The notes: generated by a model from the letters alone, not told the origin. DNA of 64,000 bases from Rhodospirillaceae bacterium (GCA_002724635.1 PBPM01000031.1:1-64000); one strand, 5' to 3'. Numbered from the stretch's first letter, positions 17,363 through 27,122 are shown. Made by a program: numbers and translations.

Positions 17363-18088
17363 ATGCGATTGGTTGTGGGACTGGGAAATCCCGGTTCAAA
17401 ACATAAGGACAACCGGCACAATATCGGCTTCATGGCGGCGGACGAAATCGTTCGCCGCCATGGCCTTTCTCCGCCCCGCGCCAAGTTTCAGGGGGACGTC
17501 AGCGAGGGCCAGATCGCCGGCGAGCGGGTGATCGTGCTCAAGCCTACCACCTTCATGAACGAGTCCGGGCGCGCGGTCGGCGAGACCCTACGCTTCTTCA
17601 AACTCGCGCCCGAAGACGTGATCGTGATCTATGACGAGATCTATCTCGCGGCCACCAAAATCCGGGTTAAGCAGGGCGGCGGACATGCCGGCCATAACGG
17701 GTTGCGCAGCATTGACGCGCATCTGCCAGACAAAAATTACTGGCGCGTGCGGCTGGGTATCGGCCATCCTGGAGACAAAGCCCGGGTAAGGAATTATGTG
17801 CTGGGCGACTTCGCCAAGGCGGACCAGAACTGGCTCTCCCGCGAGCTGGCCGCCGTCGCCGACGAGCTGCCGGCCCTGTTCGACGGCCGGGCAAGCGATT
17901 TCATGAACCGGGTCGCGATGGCGACACAGGGTACAAGGGAAAAGCCCGACGACGAGAGCGAAGCGTCCCGGGCAAAACTAGGCACCGCCGGGCAGACTTT
18001 CACGGCGGAGAACGGGCCGGGCGAACCGGATACCGCGGTTGGCAGCGCCCTGTCGCGGGCCATGAACCGGCTACGAGGACGCGACTGA
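17363..18088 (+). CDS. pth: Peptidyl-tRNA hydrolase
   Basis: Releases tRNA from peptidyl-tRNA that drops off stalled ribosomes. The first 190 residues carry the family motifs: [18 protein letters not shown] with the catalytic His20 region, [16 protein letters not shown], and [13 protein letters not shown]. The usual second residue of YDDLDL is altered to YDEIYL, with the acidic residue kept. A tail of about 50 Ser/Glu/Gly-rich residues exceeds the normal length of 190-200; similar tails occur in Alphaproteobacteria. ychF starts 1 nt after its stop. Confidence 0.96.
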   Translation: MRLVVGLGNPGSKHKDNRHNIGFMAADEIVRRHGLSPPRAKFQGDVSEGQIAGERVIVLKPTTFMNESGRAVGETLRFFKLAPEDVIVIYDEIYLAATKIRVKQGGGHAGHNGLRSIDAHLPDKNYWRVRLGIGHPGDKARVRNYVLGDFAKADQNWLSRELAAVADELPALFDGRASDFMNRVAMATQGTREKPDDESEASRAKLGTAGQTFTAENGPGEPDTAVGSALSRAMNRLRGRD

Positions 18089-18089
18089 G

Positions 18090-19190
18090 ATGGGTTTCAA
18101 CTGCGGAATCGTGGGTCTGCCCAACGTCGGCAAGTCGACTCTTTTCAACGCGCTCACCGCTACAGCGCAGGCGGAATCGGCGAACTATCCGTTCTGCACG
18201 ATCGAGCCGAATGCCGGTCGCGTCGCGGTGCCCGACGACCGGCTGGCTGTCCTCGCCGAACTAGCGTCCTCGGCGCAGGTCGTCCCGACCTATCTCGAAT
18301 TCGTCGACATCGCCGGCCTGGTGCGTGGTGCCAACAAGGGCGAGGGACTTGGCAACAAGTTCCTCTCACATATCCGCAAGGTGGATGCGGTCTGTCACGT
18401 GCTGCGCTGTTTCGACGATGGCGGCATCACGCATGTCGAGGGAGAGGTCGATCCGGTGCGTGACGCCGAGATCGTGGAGACAGAACTTCTGCTCGCCGAC
18501 CTCGATGCCATGGAACGTCGCTTCGAGGCCACCGAGAAACGCGCCAAGGGCGGCGACAAGGACGCCCGCGCCCAGCTTCAGCTGCTCGAACCGGTGATGA
18601 CCGTGCTGCAGGACGGACGTCCGGCGCGCGCGGCGGACATATCGGACGACCAGCAATCCGACTTCCGCGAGCTGCAACTGCTGACTGCCAAGCCCGTACT
18701 CTATGTCTGCAACGTGGACGAGCATTCGGCTGCCAATGGCAACGCGCACACGGCCGGGGTCGAGGCCATGGCGGCAGCCAATGGCGCGGCGACGGTGATC
18801 GTGTCCGCGGAGATCGAATCCCAGATTGTGCAACTCGACGACCTCGGTGATCGGGCCGAGTATCTTGAGGGCCTCGGTCTCACCGAGACCGGCCTGTCCA
18901 GGGTCATCCAGGCCGGCTACGGTCTGCTGCAGCTGATCACCTTCTTCACCGTGGGCCCAAAGGAAACCCACGCTTGGACCGTAGCCAGCGCCGCGACCGC
19001 CTATGAAGCGGCCGGCCGCATCCATACCGACTTCCAAAGGGGTTTCATCCGTGCCGAGACTATCGGATATGACGACTATGTGGAACACGGCGGGGAATCT
19101 GGCGCGCGAGATGCTGGCCGGATGCGCCAGGAAGGCCGCGACTACAAGGTCCGGGACGGCGACGTGATGTTGTTTCGCTTCAATGTCTAG
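18090..19190 (+). CDS. ychF: Ribosome-associated ATPase YchF
   Basis: Obg-family P-loop protein that prefers ATP to GTP and binds ribosomes; in E. coli it restrains oxidative-stress responses. 366 residues. G1 is GLPNVGKST (residues 8-16), G3 is DIAGLV, and the G4 position reads NVDE rather than NKxD, the basis of ATP preference. A helical coiled-coil insert (about 130-165) and a C-terminal TGS domain follow, ending YKVRDGDVMLFRFNV. Third gene of the rplY-pth-ychF unit. Confidence 0.97.
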   Translation: MGFNCGIVGLPNVGKSTLFNALTATAQAESANYPFCTIEPNAGRVAVPDDRLAVLAELASSAQVVPTYLEFVDIAGLVRGANKGEGLGNKFLSHIRKVDAVCHVLRCFDDGGITHVEGEVDPVRDAEIVETELLLADLDAMERRFEATEKRAKGGDKDARAQLQLLEPVMTVLQDGRPARAADISDDQQSDFRELQLLTAKPVLYVCNVDEHSAANGNAHTAGVEAMAAANGAATVIVSAEIESQIVQLDDLGDRAEYLEGLGLTETGLSRVIQAGYGLLQLITFFTVGPKETHAWTVASAATAYEAAGRIHTDFQRGFIRAETIGYDDYVEHGGESGARDAGRMRQEGRDYKVRDGDVMLFRFNV

Positions 19191-19242
19191 ACCACTAGGA
19201 TAGCGCGCGGAAAACCAATCAACCTGGCAGGGGAGAAATGAC

Positions 19243-19911
19243 ATGGGTGCGAATCTGAAACTGACGGCCGCCGACGGCCATCAGCTCGACGCGTACAAGG
19301 CCGAGCCCGACGGCTCCGTGCGCGGTGGAGTCGTGATCATCCAAGAAATCTTCGGGGTCAACGACGACATCCGCGAGACCGTCGACAACTTCGCCAAGGA
19401 GGGATATGTGGCGATCGCACCGGCCCTGTTCGACCGGCATGAGCGTGACGCTGTTCTCGATTTCAACGAGGACGGCATGGCCAAGGGCCGCGCTCTCAAG
19501 AGTGCGCTAGACTGGGACGACGTGATCAAGGACGTGGATGCTGCTATTGACGAACTCGACGGCGCCGGCAAGATCGGCGTGGTCGGCTTCTGCATGGGCG
19601 GCTCGGTCGCCTGGTTCGCGGCCGCCCGCTCAAGGGTATCCGCAGTCGCCTGCTACTATGGCGGCGACATCCTGACAAACAGCAGCGAGACACCAAAATG
19701 CCCGGTGATGTTCCACTGGGGCGCCGAGGATGCGGGCATCCCGCTGGATGGGGTCGCCGCAGTCGAGGCTGACCATCCCGACATTCCGAGCTTCATCTAC
19801 GAGGGCGCCGGGCACGGCTTCAGCTGCTCGCGCCGCGGCTCCTATCACAAGAAAGCGGCCGGCCAGGCGATGGAACGCACGCTGGAATTCCTGGCAGCGA
19901 ATATCGGCTGA
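19243..19911 (+). CDS. Dienelactone hydrolase family protein
   Basis: Alpha/beta hydrolase of 222 residues. The Cys-Asp-His triad is visible: nucleophile in VGFCMGGSVAW, acid in WGAEDAGIPLD, and His in EGAGHGFSCSRR. VIIQEIFGVNDDIRE near the start supplies the substrate-binding Glu of the family. No aromatic-ring cleavage genes lie nearby, so a role in chlorocatechol breakdown is not supported; many such proteins are general carboxylesterases. GGGGAG precedes the ATG. It converges on the VOC gene with no gap. Confidence 0.9.
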   Translation: MGANLKLTAADGHQLDAYKAEPDGSVRGGVVIIQEIFGVNDDIRETVDNFAKEGYVAIAPALFDRHERDAVLDFNEDGMAKGRALKSALDWDDVIKDVDAAIDELDGAGKIGVVGFCMGGSVAWFAAARSRVSAVACYYGGDILTNSSETPKCPVMFHWGAEDAGIPLDGVAAVEADHPDIPSFIYEGAGHGFSCSRRGSYHKKAAGQAMERTLEFLAANIG

Positions 19912-20808
19912 TCAGCCCTCGGGCGTGTCTGCGAAGACGAGGAAGGTCCCGCAGGCCTCCTCCGACGAGACGATGACAGCGTCGGTGCTGTCGCGCTCGA
20001 ACGCCACCTGCTGCCCCGTCAGGTAGAGCGCAGTCGCTTGGGTATCGGCGACCTCGAGGGTGAGCGCGGCGAGACGCGGCAGCGGCAGGCTCTCGTCGAT
20101 CTTCTTGTCATAGTGGCGCTCGGGGAAGCTCTTCGGCGTGACGAACCAGAGCTCGTCCCGACTGGTATCAACCGTGATATTACCCCTGCGCTCGTCACCT
20201 GAAACGGCCTCTTCGCCGAAGAGGCGCACATAGGCATCGCGCACCCCGTCGAGCGTCTCCATGACGATCGTGACCTCGGCGATCCGCCTCGCACCGTTGG
20301 GGTGCGACAGCCAGCTCGGCCGGCGGATCTTGTCCGGCGTGCGGTGCTCGCAGGCGAAGGTGTTAAGTCCGGGGGTCAGGTCGTTCGGCAGGTACACGTT
20401 GCGGAATTGCAGGGTTTCGTCTCCCTGGTCCGTCTCCAGCAGCCGCTGCAGCTGTTCGGGCGGCGACGCATCGACGCCTTCCGCCTGCAGCCAGCGGAAC
20501 GCCGCCTCCGCATCGTCGGTACCCAGCGCGACATTCAACAACCCCTCGCCGGTTTTGAGGAACTCATCGAGCCGGTGGATGTACTGGGTCGGGTCCACGA
20601 CCCCGATCAACTCGACATAGTCATGCTCGAACATGATCGTGTAGTTGCCGGTACCCCAGCCGATATGCCGCCCGCGCGGCGACACGGTAAAGCCGAGACG
20701 CTCGAAAGCATCGCGCGCCGCATCCAGATCGGCGACGCCGATTAGGGCATGGTCGATTCCGACGATGGGGCGGTCGGTCACTTTCTCATGGCCGTTCGCG
20801 TCTGGCAT
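19912..20808 (-). CDS. VOC-family protein (glyoxalase-like domain)
   Basis: 298-residue protein with a vicinal-oxygen-chelate fold. The first module starts VGIDHALIGVADLDAARDAF and includes the conserved HIGWGTGNYTIMFEHDYVEL, a pattern of the glyoxalase-like PF13468 type; a second module begins near EVTIVMETLDGVRDAYVRLF. The ATG at 20808 is preceded by GGGGAGA; an ATG at 20865 lacks such a site. The substrate is unknown. It is the last gene of a minus-strand group with mtnP and a BKACE enzyme, separated from mtnP by 124 nt. Confidence 0.8.
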   Translation of the reverse strand: MPDANGHEKVTDRPIVGIDHALIGVADLDAARDAFERLGFTVSPRGRHIGWGTGNYTIMFEHDYVELIGVVDPTQYIHRLDEFLKTGEGLLNVALGTDDAEAAFRWLQAEGVDASPPEQLQRLLETDQGDETLQFRNVYLPNDLTPGLNTFACEHRTPDKIRRPSWLSHPNGARRIAEVTIVMETLDGVRDAYVRLFGEEAVSGDERRGNITVDTSRDELWFVTPKSFPERHYDKKIDESLPLPRLAALTLEVADTQATALYLTGQQVAFERDSTDAVIVSSEEACGTFLVFADTPEG

Positions 20809-20932
20809 GGCTTCCGTCTCCCCGGGCAATCTTGCCGGCCCCGACGGGAGCCAATTGCCGTTCATGTCATTCTATTACGTACGCGGCGGTGCAGAAAGCA
20901 CGTCCACACAAGCCCTTGAAACAAAGGAGGTT

Positions 20933-21823
20933 TCAGTCGAGGAAACGCCCCGCGATGGTCGCCAGGCGCTCGACGACCGCCGGATCGCGTGCCTCGGGTG
21001 CCGTAATCAGCGCATTGTCGAGGCTGGTGTGGCAGCCCTGCGTACACTGCGCCGTCCGCGGCGCGACACGCGGCGCCAGTGCCCTTACGAGGCTCCGCCC
21101 CTTGCCGGCATTGGACATGAGAATTTCAATAATCTTATCGACCGTCACTTCGTCATGATCGTCATGCCAACAATCGAAATCCGTCACCATCGCCACCGTC
21201 GCGTAGCAGAGCTCCGCTTCGCGTGCGAGCTTCGCCTCGGGCATGTTGGTCATGCCGATTACCGAACAATCCCAGCTCCGATAGAGCTCGGACTCTGCAC
21301 GCGTCGAGAATTGCGGTCCCTCCATGACGAGATAAGTCCCGCCGCGGACGATATCAATATCCAGCTCACCGGCCGCCGCCATGATGTGCTCGACTAGACG
21401 CCCACAGACCGGGTCCGCCATGGACACATGAGCTACGAGCCCCGACTCGAAGAACGACTTCACCCGCGCAAAGGTCCGGTCGATGAACTGGTCAACCACC
21501 ACGAAGGTGCCGGGCACGAGATCCTCGCGCAGGGACCCCACGGCGGACAGGGAGACGACATCGGTGACGCCGACGCTCTTAAGGGCATGGATGTTAGCCC
21601 GGAAATTGAGCTCCGAGGGCGGCACGCGATGTCCGCGGCCATGACGCGGCAGGAACACGATCGGGAATGCGTCGAGGGTACCGAACATCAGCTCATCCGA
21701 AGGGCTGCCAAAAGGCGTATCCACAGCCTCCCAGCGCACATCGCTCAGCCCCTCGACATCATAGATGCCGCTGCCGCCAATGATGCCCAGCATGGGGGGT
21801 ACGCTGTCGTGATTGGCCGGCAC
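20933..21823 (-). CDS. mtnP: S-methyl-5'-thioadenosine phosphorylase
   Basis: Cleaves methylthioadenosine, a by-product of polyamine synthesis, to adenine and methylthioribose-1-phosphate. The family start MLGIIGGSGIYDVEGLSDV is at residue 11; the phosphate site FLPRHGRGHRVPPSELNFRA and the purine site MEGPQFSTRAES follow, then GMTNMPEAKLARE. 296 residues counted from GTG 21823, which sits 5 nt after the upstream stop; the ATG at 21793 is an alternative. Asp in DFDCWHDD marks the adenine specificity region. No other methionine-salvage genes are nearby. Confidence 0.92.
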   Translation of the reverse strand: MPANHDSVPPMLGIIGGSGIYDVEGLSDVRWEAVDTPFGSPSDELMFGTLDAFPIVFLPRHGRGHRVPPSELNFRANIHALKSVGVTDVVSLSAVGSLREDLVPGTFVVVDQFIDRTFARVKSFFESGLVAHVSMADPVCGRLVEHIMAAAGELDIDIVRGGTYLVMEGPQFSTRAESELYRSWDCSVIGMTNMPEAKLAREAELCYATVAMVTDFDCWHDDHDEVTVDKIIEILMSNAGKGRSLVRALAPRVAPRTAQCTQGCHTSLDNALITAPEARDPAVVERLATIAGRFLD

Positions 21824-21828
21824 GAGGC

Positions 21829-22710
21829 CTACTGGGCCCGCGGCAGGAGATCGAGCATCTCGGCCGCCCGTTCGGGTTCGACGGGCTCCGCGTCGAGCTC
21901 GCGCATGATGCGGACCGCCTTGTCCACGAGCTGGCCGTTGCTCGCATACTCGCCCTTACTTAGATAAAGATTGTCCTCGAGGCCGACGCGCACATGGCCG
22001 CCATTGTTGACCACCTCAGCGACGATCGGGAACTCCCAGCGGCTGATACCGAAAGCTGCCCAGTTGGCATCGGTCGGCAGCATCGAGTGCATGACCTGCA
22101 CCATCTGCGGCGTCGCCGGCGAGCCCCAGGGAATACCCAGGCAGAGCTGGAAAAGAGGCGGAGATTCGATGTAGCCATTCTTGATCATATCGACCGCAAG
22201 CCGGATATGACCGGGCTCGAACACCTCGATTTCGGGTTTCACGCCGGCATCCTTGATAAGTTCTGCCATGCGCCGCAGATGTGCCGGCGTGTTCATGAAC
22301 ACCGCCTCGCCGAAATTCATGGTTGCCACGTCTAGGGTACAGATGTCGGGCCGCAGGTCGAGCACATGGCGCACCCTGACCTCCGGCGTGGAAAGCGAGC
22401 TTCCCGGCCCTCCAACCTGAGGATCCTCCTCACTCGGGAAATAGCGGGCGCCCTCGCCCGTGGTCAGGTTGATCAGGACATCGCAGTCGGCATCGCGGAT
22501 GCGCTCGACGACCTCACGGAAATATTCCGGATTGCCCGAGCGGGACCCATCAGGCTCGCGCACGTGGATATGCGCCACGGCCGCGCCGGCCTTGCGGGCC
22601 TCGATCGCCGATTCCGCGATCTGCTTAGGCGAAATCGGGAAATCCGGGTGATCATGGAAGTTCTGGTGACCGCCGGTCACCGCACATGTGACGATGGTTT
22701 CGCGCGCCAT
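21829..22710 (-). CDS. Beta-keto acid cleavage enzyme (BKACE, DUF849)
   Basis: Zinc-dependent Claisen-type enzyme; family members convert a beta-keto acid plus acetyl-CoA to acetoacetate and a new acyl-CoA. 293 residues from the ATG at 22710, which has a G-rich ribosome-binding site; the longer frame to 22749 is less likely. Zinc ligands are in HIHVRE (two His) and late GLEDNLYL (Glu); GGHQNFHDHPDFPISPKQ is the N-terminal signature. Its substrate could be 3-keto-5-aminohexanoate, dehydrocarnitine or another acid; neighbours do not decide it. Confidence 0.88.
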   Translation of the reverse strand: MARETIVTCAVTGGHQNFHDHPDFPISPKQIAESAIEARKAGAAVAHIHVREPDGSRSGNPEYFREVVERIRDADCDVLINLTTGEGARYFPSEEDPQVGGPGSSLSTPEVRVRHVLDLRPDICTLDVATMNFGEAVFMNTPAHLRRMAELIKDAGVKPEIEVFEPGHIRLAVDMIKNGYIESPPLFQLCLGIPWGSPATPQMVQVMHSMLPTDANWAAFGISRWEFPIVAEVVNNGGHVRVGLEDNLYLSKGEYASNGQLVDKAVRIMRELDAEPVEPERAAEMLDLLPRAQ

Positions 22711-22783
22711 ATTTTCCCCCCAAAGGAGTTGTTCGTGTGGTGCATACACTCCGAGTTTACCGAATGTGCGTCCCGGCGTTTAA

Positions 22784-22816
22784 CAAAAAGGCCGCCTGCG
22801 GCTCCGCAAGCGGCCT
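22784..22816 (-). terminator. Intrinsic terminator of petABC
   Basis: Read on the minus strand, AGGCCGCTTGCGG (22816-22804), a 2-base loop, CCGCAGGCGGCCT (22801-22789) and a T-run follow the petC stop by about 20 bases. The stem pairs 12 of 13 positions and is GC-rich. This is the clearest Rho-independent terminator in the window. It separates petABC from the BKACE gene downstream. Confidence 0.85.
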
Positions 22817-22837
22817 ATCCGTCTGATATCGCTTCGA

Positions 22838-23623
22838 TCAGTGATCGACGTTTGCCCACATCTTACGCTTGCCAGCATACAGGATCGCACTGAGGATGAT
22901 CAGGAAGATCACAACCTTGAAGCCGATCTTCTTTCGCTGCTCCATCTCGGGCTCGGCCGCCCACTGCATGAAGTTCACTACATCGGTCGCCATCTGCTCG
23001 ATGGTCGCCGGCGTGCCGTCAGCATACTCCACACCGTCCGCGTACAGGGGTTGCGGCATAGCAATGAAGTTCCCCGCGTAGTAGGCATTGTAGTTCGAAC
23101 CCTCGGGCACCTCGGTGCCAGCCGGCGGATCGACATAACCGGTCAGAAGCGCGTGGATGTAATCCGCGCCACCCGGATGGGCCTTGACCTGCAGGGTCAG
23201 GTCCGGCGGGTTCGCACCGTTGTTGGCGGCCTTGGCAGCCTCCTCGTTCGGGAACGGAGAGACGAATCGGTCGGACGGGATCGCCGGCCGCTCGAACATC
23301 TCGCCATCGTCGTTCGGCCCGTCAGTCACATCGAAGCCCGACGCGATCACCTTAATCTCGGCCTCGGTGAAACCGAGGTCGGCCAGGTTCCGGTAGGCCA
23401 CCTGCTTGAGCGAATGGCAGCCCGCGCAGACCTCGATGTAGACCTGCAGGCCGCGCTGGGCCGAGGCCCGGTCCACGGTGCCGAAGATCCCCTCGAAGTG
23501 CCAGTCCCGGTTCTTGGGCTCCTTGGCGTCGCCCGCGGCGAACGCCGCCGCCGAGACCACCGCCGCAAACCCAGCGATGCCCACGACCGCCGCTGTGCGG
23601 CGCATCTTGGAAAAAATACCCAT
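22838..23623 (-). CDS. petC: Cytochrome c1 of the bc1 complex
   Basis: Periplasmic heme-c subunit of ubiquinol-cytochrome c reductase, passing electrons from the Rieske centre to cytochrome c. 261 residues from the ATG at 23623, which shares one base with the petB stop (TAATG). Signal peptide at residues 1-30, then the heme motif CAGCHS in YIEVCAGCHSLKQVAYRNL. The axial-ligand region IAMPQPLYADGVEYADGTPA is present, and the C-terminal helix KVVIFLIILSAILYAGKRKM anchors it. The frame is open well upstream but that part is petB. Confidence 0.96.
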   Translation of the reverse strand: MGIFSKMRRTAAVVGIAGFAAVVSAAAFAAGDAKEPKNRDWHFEGIFGTVDRASAQRGLQVYIEVCAGCHSLKQVAYRNLADLGFTEAEIKVIASGFDVTDGPNDDGEMFERPAIPSDRFVSPFPNEEAAKAANNGANPPDLTLQVKAHPGGADYIHALLTGYVDPPAGTEVPEGSNYNAYYAGNFIAMPQPLYADGVEYADGTPATIEQMATDVVNFMQWAAEPEMEQRKKIGFKVVIFLIILSAILYAGKRKMWANVDH

Positions 23624-24933
23624 TACGCCTTCTCCATCGGCTTGGCGGTTGCCGAGGCCCCGGCGGATCCGCCCCCCAAAACGGGTTCGGAAATGCTCTT
23701 GGGCAATGGCTTCGGTCTCTCGAAGATGCCAAGCAGCGGCAGCAAAATCAGGAAGTGGAAGAAGTACCAGAAGGTCGACAGCCAACCCAGATGAAGAACC
23801 TTCAGGCCCAAACCGTCAAAGACCAGATCGTCCGGCGTTTTTCCACCGACCCATCCGAGAAGCACGCAATCGAGCAGAAAGATCCAGAAGAACCACTTGT
23901 ACATCGGCCGGAACTTGGCGCTGCGCACCGGCGACTTGTCCAGCCAAGGTAGGACGAACAGCACGAAGATCGCCGCAAACATCGCGATAACGCCGCCGAG
24001 CTTGGCTTCGATGAACCAGATGTCGAAGGTGATCGAACGCAGGATCGCGAAAAAGGGCAGGAAGTACCATTCGGGCACGATATGCGCCGGCGTGTTGAGC
24101 GGCGCCGCCTCGAGATAGTTCTCTGGCTCTCCGAAGAAGTTCGGCGCAAAGAACGCGAAGAAGGCGAAGATCGTGACGAAGATCGCCAGTCCGGCACTGT
24201 CCTTCATCGTGTAGTAGGGGTGGAACGGCACCGTATCCTGCGGTCCCTTGGGGTCGACGCCCAGCGGGTTGTTCGAGCCCGACACATGAAGCGCGACCAC
24301 ATGCAGCACCACCACCCCGAAGATCAGGAACGGGAAGAGATAGTGCAGCGCGAAGAATCGGTTCAGGGTCGGGTTGTCGACCGAGAAGCCGCCCCACAAC
24401 AGGGTAACGATCGAATCGCCTACCAGCGGGATTGCCGAGAACAGGTTGGTGATGACCGTCGCGCCCCAGAAACTCATCTGGCCCCAAGGAAGCACATAGC
24501 CCATGAACGCCGTCGCCATTAGCAGCAGCAGGATGATCACGCCGAGAATCCACAGCAGCTCGCGCGGATTCTTGTAGGATCCGTAATACATGCCGCGGAA
24601 CATGTGGATGTATACGGCGATGAAGAAGAAGGTCGCACCGTTCGCGTGCATATATCGCAGCATCCAGCCGAAGTTCACGTCGCGCATGATACGCTCGACG
24701 GAATCGAAGGCCAGCGTGGTGTTGGGCTGATACTGCATCGCCAGCACGATGCCCGTGAGGATCATCAGCACGAGCATGAAAGTCAGGATCGCACCGAAGT
24801 TCCAGAACCAGTTGAAGTTCTTCGGGGACTGAAACTCGGCATATTCCTTCTGCATATAGCTAAAGACGGGCAGCCGAGCGTCAATCCACTTGACCAGACC
24901 GGTGCCGACGGGTTTTTGGTTTCCAGCGCTCAT
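23623..24933 (-). CDS. petB: Cytochrome b of the bc1 complex
   Basis: Eight-helix membrane subunit with hemes bL and bH and both quinone sites. 436 residues from the ATG at 24933, two bases after the petA stop. Heme ligands lie in [29 protein letters not shown] and [11 protein letters not shown]. The Qo-site PEWY motif is in [17 protein letters not shown]. The longer open frame to 25068 overlaps petA and is rejected. Middle gene of petABC. Confidence 0.97.
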   Translation of the reverse strand: MSAGNQKPVGTGLVKWIDARLPVFSYMQKEYAEFQSPKNFNWFWNFGAILTFMLVLMILTGIVLAMQYQPNTTLAFDSVERIMRDVNFGWMLRYMHANGATFFFIAVYIHMFRGMYYGSYKNPRELLWILGVIILLLLMATAFMGYVLPWGQMSFWGATVITNLFSAIPLVGDSIVTLLWGGFSVDNPTLNRFFALHYLFPFLIFGVVVLHVVALHVSGSNNPLGVDPKGPQDTVPFHPYYTMKDSAGLAIFVTIFAFFAFFAPNFFGEPENYLEAAPLNTPAHIVPEWYFLPFFAILRSITFDIWFIEAKLGGVIAMFAAIFVLFVLPWLDKSPVRSAKFRPMYKWFFWIFLLDCVLLGWVGGKTPDDLVFDGLGLKVLHLGWLSTFWYFFHFLILLPLLGIFERPKPLPKSISEPVLGGGSAGASATAKPMEKA

Positions 24934-24935
24934 GT

Positions 24936-25487
24936 CTAGCCTCGGCCGATCTTGATGGTGGTATCGTTCAGGAAGGTGAGCGGCGGCACCGGCAGATTGA
25001 GCGGTGCCGGGCCCTTCCGGATGCGACCCGACGTGTCGTAATGGGATGCGTGGCACGGACAGAACCAACCGCCCCAGTCACCGCGGTTCTCCGAGGGCTT
25101 CTGCCCCTTCGGCACGCAACCGAGATGGGTGCAGACGCCAATCACCACCAGCCAATCGGGCCGTTCCGCGCGGGACTCGTCCGGTTGCGGATCGCGCAAA
25201 TCGCTCAGCGGCGTGTCACGAGCCTCCTCGATCGCAGTCTCAGTGCGATGATCGATGAAGACCGGCTTGCCCTGCCATTTGACCGTCACCCGCTGCCCAA
25301 CCTCGACCTGAGACACATCCACCTCGATGGTAGACAGCGCTAACACGTCGGCGGCGGGGTTCAGGGAATGGACGAAGGGCCAGAGTGCAATCGCACCGCC
25401 CACGCCGCCGAACGCGCCGGCTGACAGGTAAAGAAAATCGCGTCGGCTCCCAGAATGACCGTCGTGATCCTGAGTATCATCGCTCAT
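24936..25487 (-). CDS. petA: Rieske iron-sulfur subunit of the bc1 complex
   Basis: 183 residues. The N-terminus has a Tat-type signal anchor: [18 protein letters not shown], so the folded protein is exported with its cluster and stays anchored. The [2Fe-2S] ligands are in CTHLGC and [24 protein letters not shown] is typical. It leads petABC on the minus strand. The region upstream to trmL (289 bp) holds the promoter; petP and petR, which precede petABC in Rhodobacter, are 17-20 kb away here. Confidence 0.97.
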   Translation of the reverse strand: MSDDTQDHDGHSGSRRDFLYLSAGAFGGVGGAIALWPFVHSLNPAADVLALSTIEVDVSQVEVGQRVTVKWQGKPVFIDHRTETAIEEARDTPLSDLRDPQPDESRAERPDWLVVIGVCTHLGCVPKGQKPSENRGDWGGWFCPCHASHYDTSGRIRKGPAPLNLPVPPLTFLNDTTIKIGRG

Positions 25488-25680
25488 GAGAAAATGTCCT
25501 TAATTCGGCAGGATTCCTCCGCCTTGAGACCGGAAGGGCAAGGTATCTTTCGGTATGCGAATTTCCGGTTCGAAGCAATGTGACACCGTGCCGCAATGGT
25601 GAAGCCCTGCGCGTCACGATCCGTCTGAATGCACTGTCCAGGAACCCCTCCAAAACCTTTAATACCCTACACTTAGTCCG

Positions 25681-25710
25681 GGTATAATCGAAGTCCCAAG
25701 CGTTTGCCAA
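25681..25710 (-). promoter_or_regulatory. Candidate promoter of petABC
   Basis: On the minus strand TTGGCA (25710-25705) and TATACC (25686-25681) are 18 bases apart. This gives a transcript start near 25674 and an untranslated leader of about 185 nt before petA. The -10 match is only moderate, and I saw no better pair in this gap. The long leader is otherwise unexplained. Confidence 0.3.
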
Positions 25711-25743
25711 GTCCGCCTTGGCCCCTTCTTTTCCACCGAATTG

Positions 25744-25759
25744 CCGGACCAGGGTCCGG
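25744..25759. repeat. Short perfect palindrome upstream of trmL
   Basis: CCGGACC-AG-GGTCCGG: 7-bp arms with a 2-base spacer, 17 bp before the trmL ATG. It could be an operator, or a small hairpin next to the ribosome-binding site GGAG at 25764-25767. No partner site was noticed elsewhere. Confidence 0.4.
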
Positions 25760-25776
25760 TATCGGAGACGATCCGC

Positions 25777-26253
25777 ATGCGCATCGCCCTCTTCCAGCCA
25801 GACATTCCACAGAATGCGGGCGCCATTCTCCGCCTAGCCGCCTGCCTGGATCTGCCCGTCGACCTTATCGGGCCGGCCGGTTTCGTGCTGCAGAACCCTG
25901 GTATAAGGCGTGCGGGCATGGACTATCTGGATCACGTCCAGCTTACCCATCACACCTCCTGGGACCGTTTCGAGGCCTGTTTGGTACCGCCGCGGCGCCT
26001 CGTCCTCCTCAGCACCAAGGCGACAGAACGGCACATTGACTTTGCCTTCGGGCCCGAAGATACGTTGCTCGTCGGCCGCGAGAGCGATGGGGTTCCGGAA
26101 CCGGTTCACGCGCGCGCCGGCGCACGGATCTGCGTGCCTATGCGCGCAGGCCTGCGCTCGCTGAACGTCGTCACCGCACTGGCGATCGTGCTCGGCGAGG
26201 CGCTGCGGCAACAAAACGGTTTTCCCACGTTGGACACGGTGAACAGGCGATGA
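25777..26253 (+). CDS. trmL: tRNA (cytidine/uridine-34 2'-O)-methyltransferase
   Basis: SPOUT-family methyltransferase that modifies the wobble ribose of tRNA-Leu species. 158 residues, the typical minimal knot protein. It starts [20 protein letters not shown]; the SAM-binding knot is formed by [10 protein letters not shown] and [20 protein letters not shown]. The ATG at 25777 matches the family start exactly; a TTG at 25741 is not needed. Its last bases overlap the hemF start (ATGA). Confidence 0.95.
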   Translation: MRIALFQPDIPQNAGAILRLAACLDLPVDLIGPAGFVLQNPGIRRAGMDYLDHVQLTHHTSWDRFEACLVPPRRLVLLSTKATERHIDFAFGPEDTLLVGRESDGVPEPVHARAGARICVPMRAGLRSLNVVTALAIVLGEALRQQNGFPTLDTVNRR

Positions 26254-27122
26254 CGGACACGGATCACAAGGTACGCGCTTCGGCTTGGTTTGCGACCCTG
26301 CGCGACCAGATCTGCGACGCATTCGAGGCGATCGAGGACGATCTGGACGGGCCGACGGACAGCCCGTTCGCCGACCGGCCGGCCGGCCGGTTCGAGCGGA
26401 CCAGCTGGGATCGCCGAGATCAGGACGACGCGCCGGGCGGCGGCGGGGTGATGTCGATTATGCGCGGGCGCGTGTTCGAGAAGGTCGGCATCAACATCTC
26501 GACCGTCGAGGGCGTCTTCTCCGAGGATTTCCGCCAGAATATTCCCGGGGCCGAAGATGACGGCCGGTTCTGGGCGTCAGGCATCTCGCTGGTGGCGCAC
26601 ATGCAATCACCGCTGGTGCCGGCGGCCCACATGAACACCCGCCACATCGTGACAACGAAGGGCTGGTTCGGCGGCGGCGCGGACCTGACGCCTATGTATC
26701 CCAATGATGATGACACCGCACGTTTCCACGGCGCGCTCAAAACGGCTTGCGACGCGCACGATCCGGACTATCACCCCAAGTTCAAGGCCTGGTGCGATGA
26801 GTATTTCCACCTGCCGCATCGCGACGAGTCTAGGGGCGTCGGCGGCGTGTTCTTCGACTATTTGGACAACGGCGATTGGGAGGCGGACTTCTCCTTTACC
26901 CAAGATGTGGGTCGGGCGTTCCGAGACGTCTATCCCAAGATCGTACGCCAACACATGAACAAATCCTGGACTGACGACCAGCGCGCGCATCAGCTCCAAC
27001 GCCGCGGCCGGTATGTGGAGTTCAACCTGCTGTACGACCGCGGCACCACCTTCGGGCTCAGGACCGGGGGCAACGTCGATGCGATCCTGATGTCCCTGCC
27101 GCCGGTCGTCACCTGGTCCTAG
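26250..27122 (+). CDS. hemF: Oxygen-dependent coproporphyrinogen III oxidase
   Basis: Aerobic heme-synthesis enzyme converting coproporphyrinogen III to protoporphyrinogen IX, using O2. 290 residues. Signatures: [68 protein letters not shown] and the terminal [17 protein letters not shown]. Conserved His residues are in place. Co-translated with trmL. Its presence indicates oxygen-supported heme synthesis, matching the respiratory genes nearby. Confidence 0.97.
   Translation: MTDTDHKVRASAWFATLRDQICDAFEAIEDDLDGPTDSPFADRPAGRFERTSWDRRDQDDAPGGGGVMSIMRGRVFEKVGINISTVEGVFSEDFRQNIPGAEDDGRFWASGISLVAHMQSPLVPAAHMNTRHIVTTKGWFGGGADLTPMYPNDDDTARFHGALKTACDAHDPDYHPKFKAWCDEYFHLPHRDESRGVGGVFFDYLDNGDWEADFSFTQDVGRAFRDVYPKIVRQHMNKSWTDDQRAHQLQRRGRYVEFNLLYDRGTTFGLRTGGNVDAILMSLPPVVTWS

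Noticed and set aside
18366-19244. Long antisense frame opposite ychF
   Set aside because: ychF is fully supported by its GTPase motifs; the opposite frame shows no domain and no ribosome-binding site.
22841-23794. Long open frame on the plus strand opposite petC and petB
   Set aside because: Antisense frame in GC-rich coding DNA; petC has a heme motif, signal peptide and terminator, and the antisense product has no recognisable domain.
25488-25680. Riboswitch in the petABC leader
   Set aside because: No known riboswitch core or strong conserved stem was recognisable by eye; only the length is suggestive.
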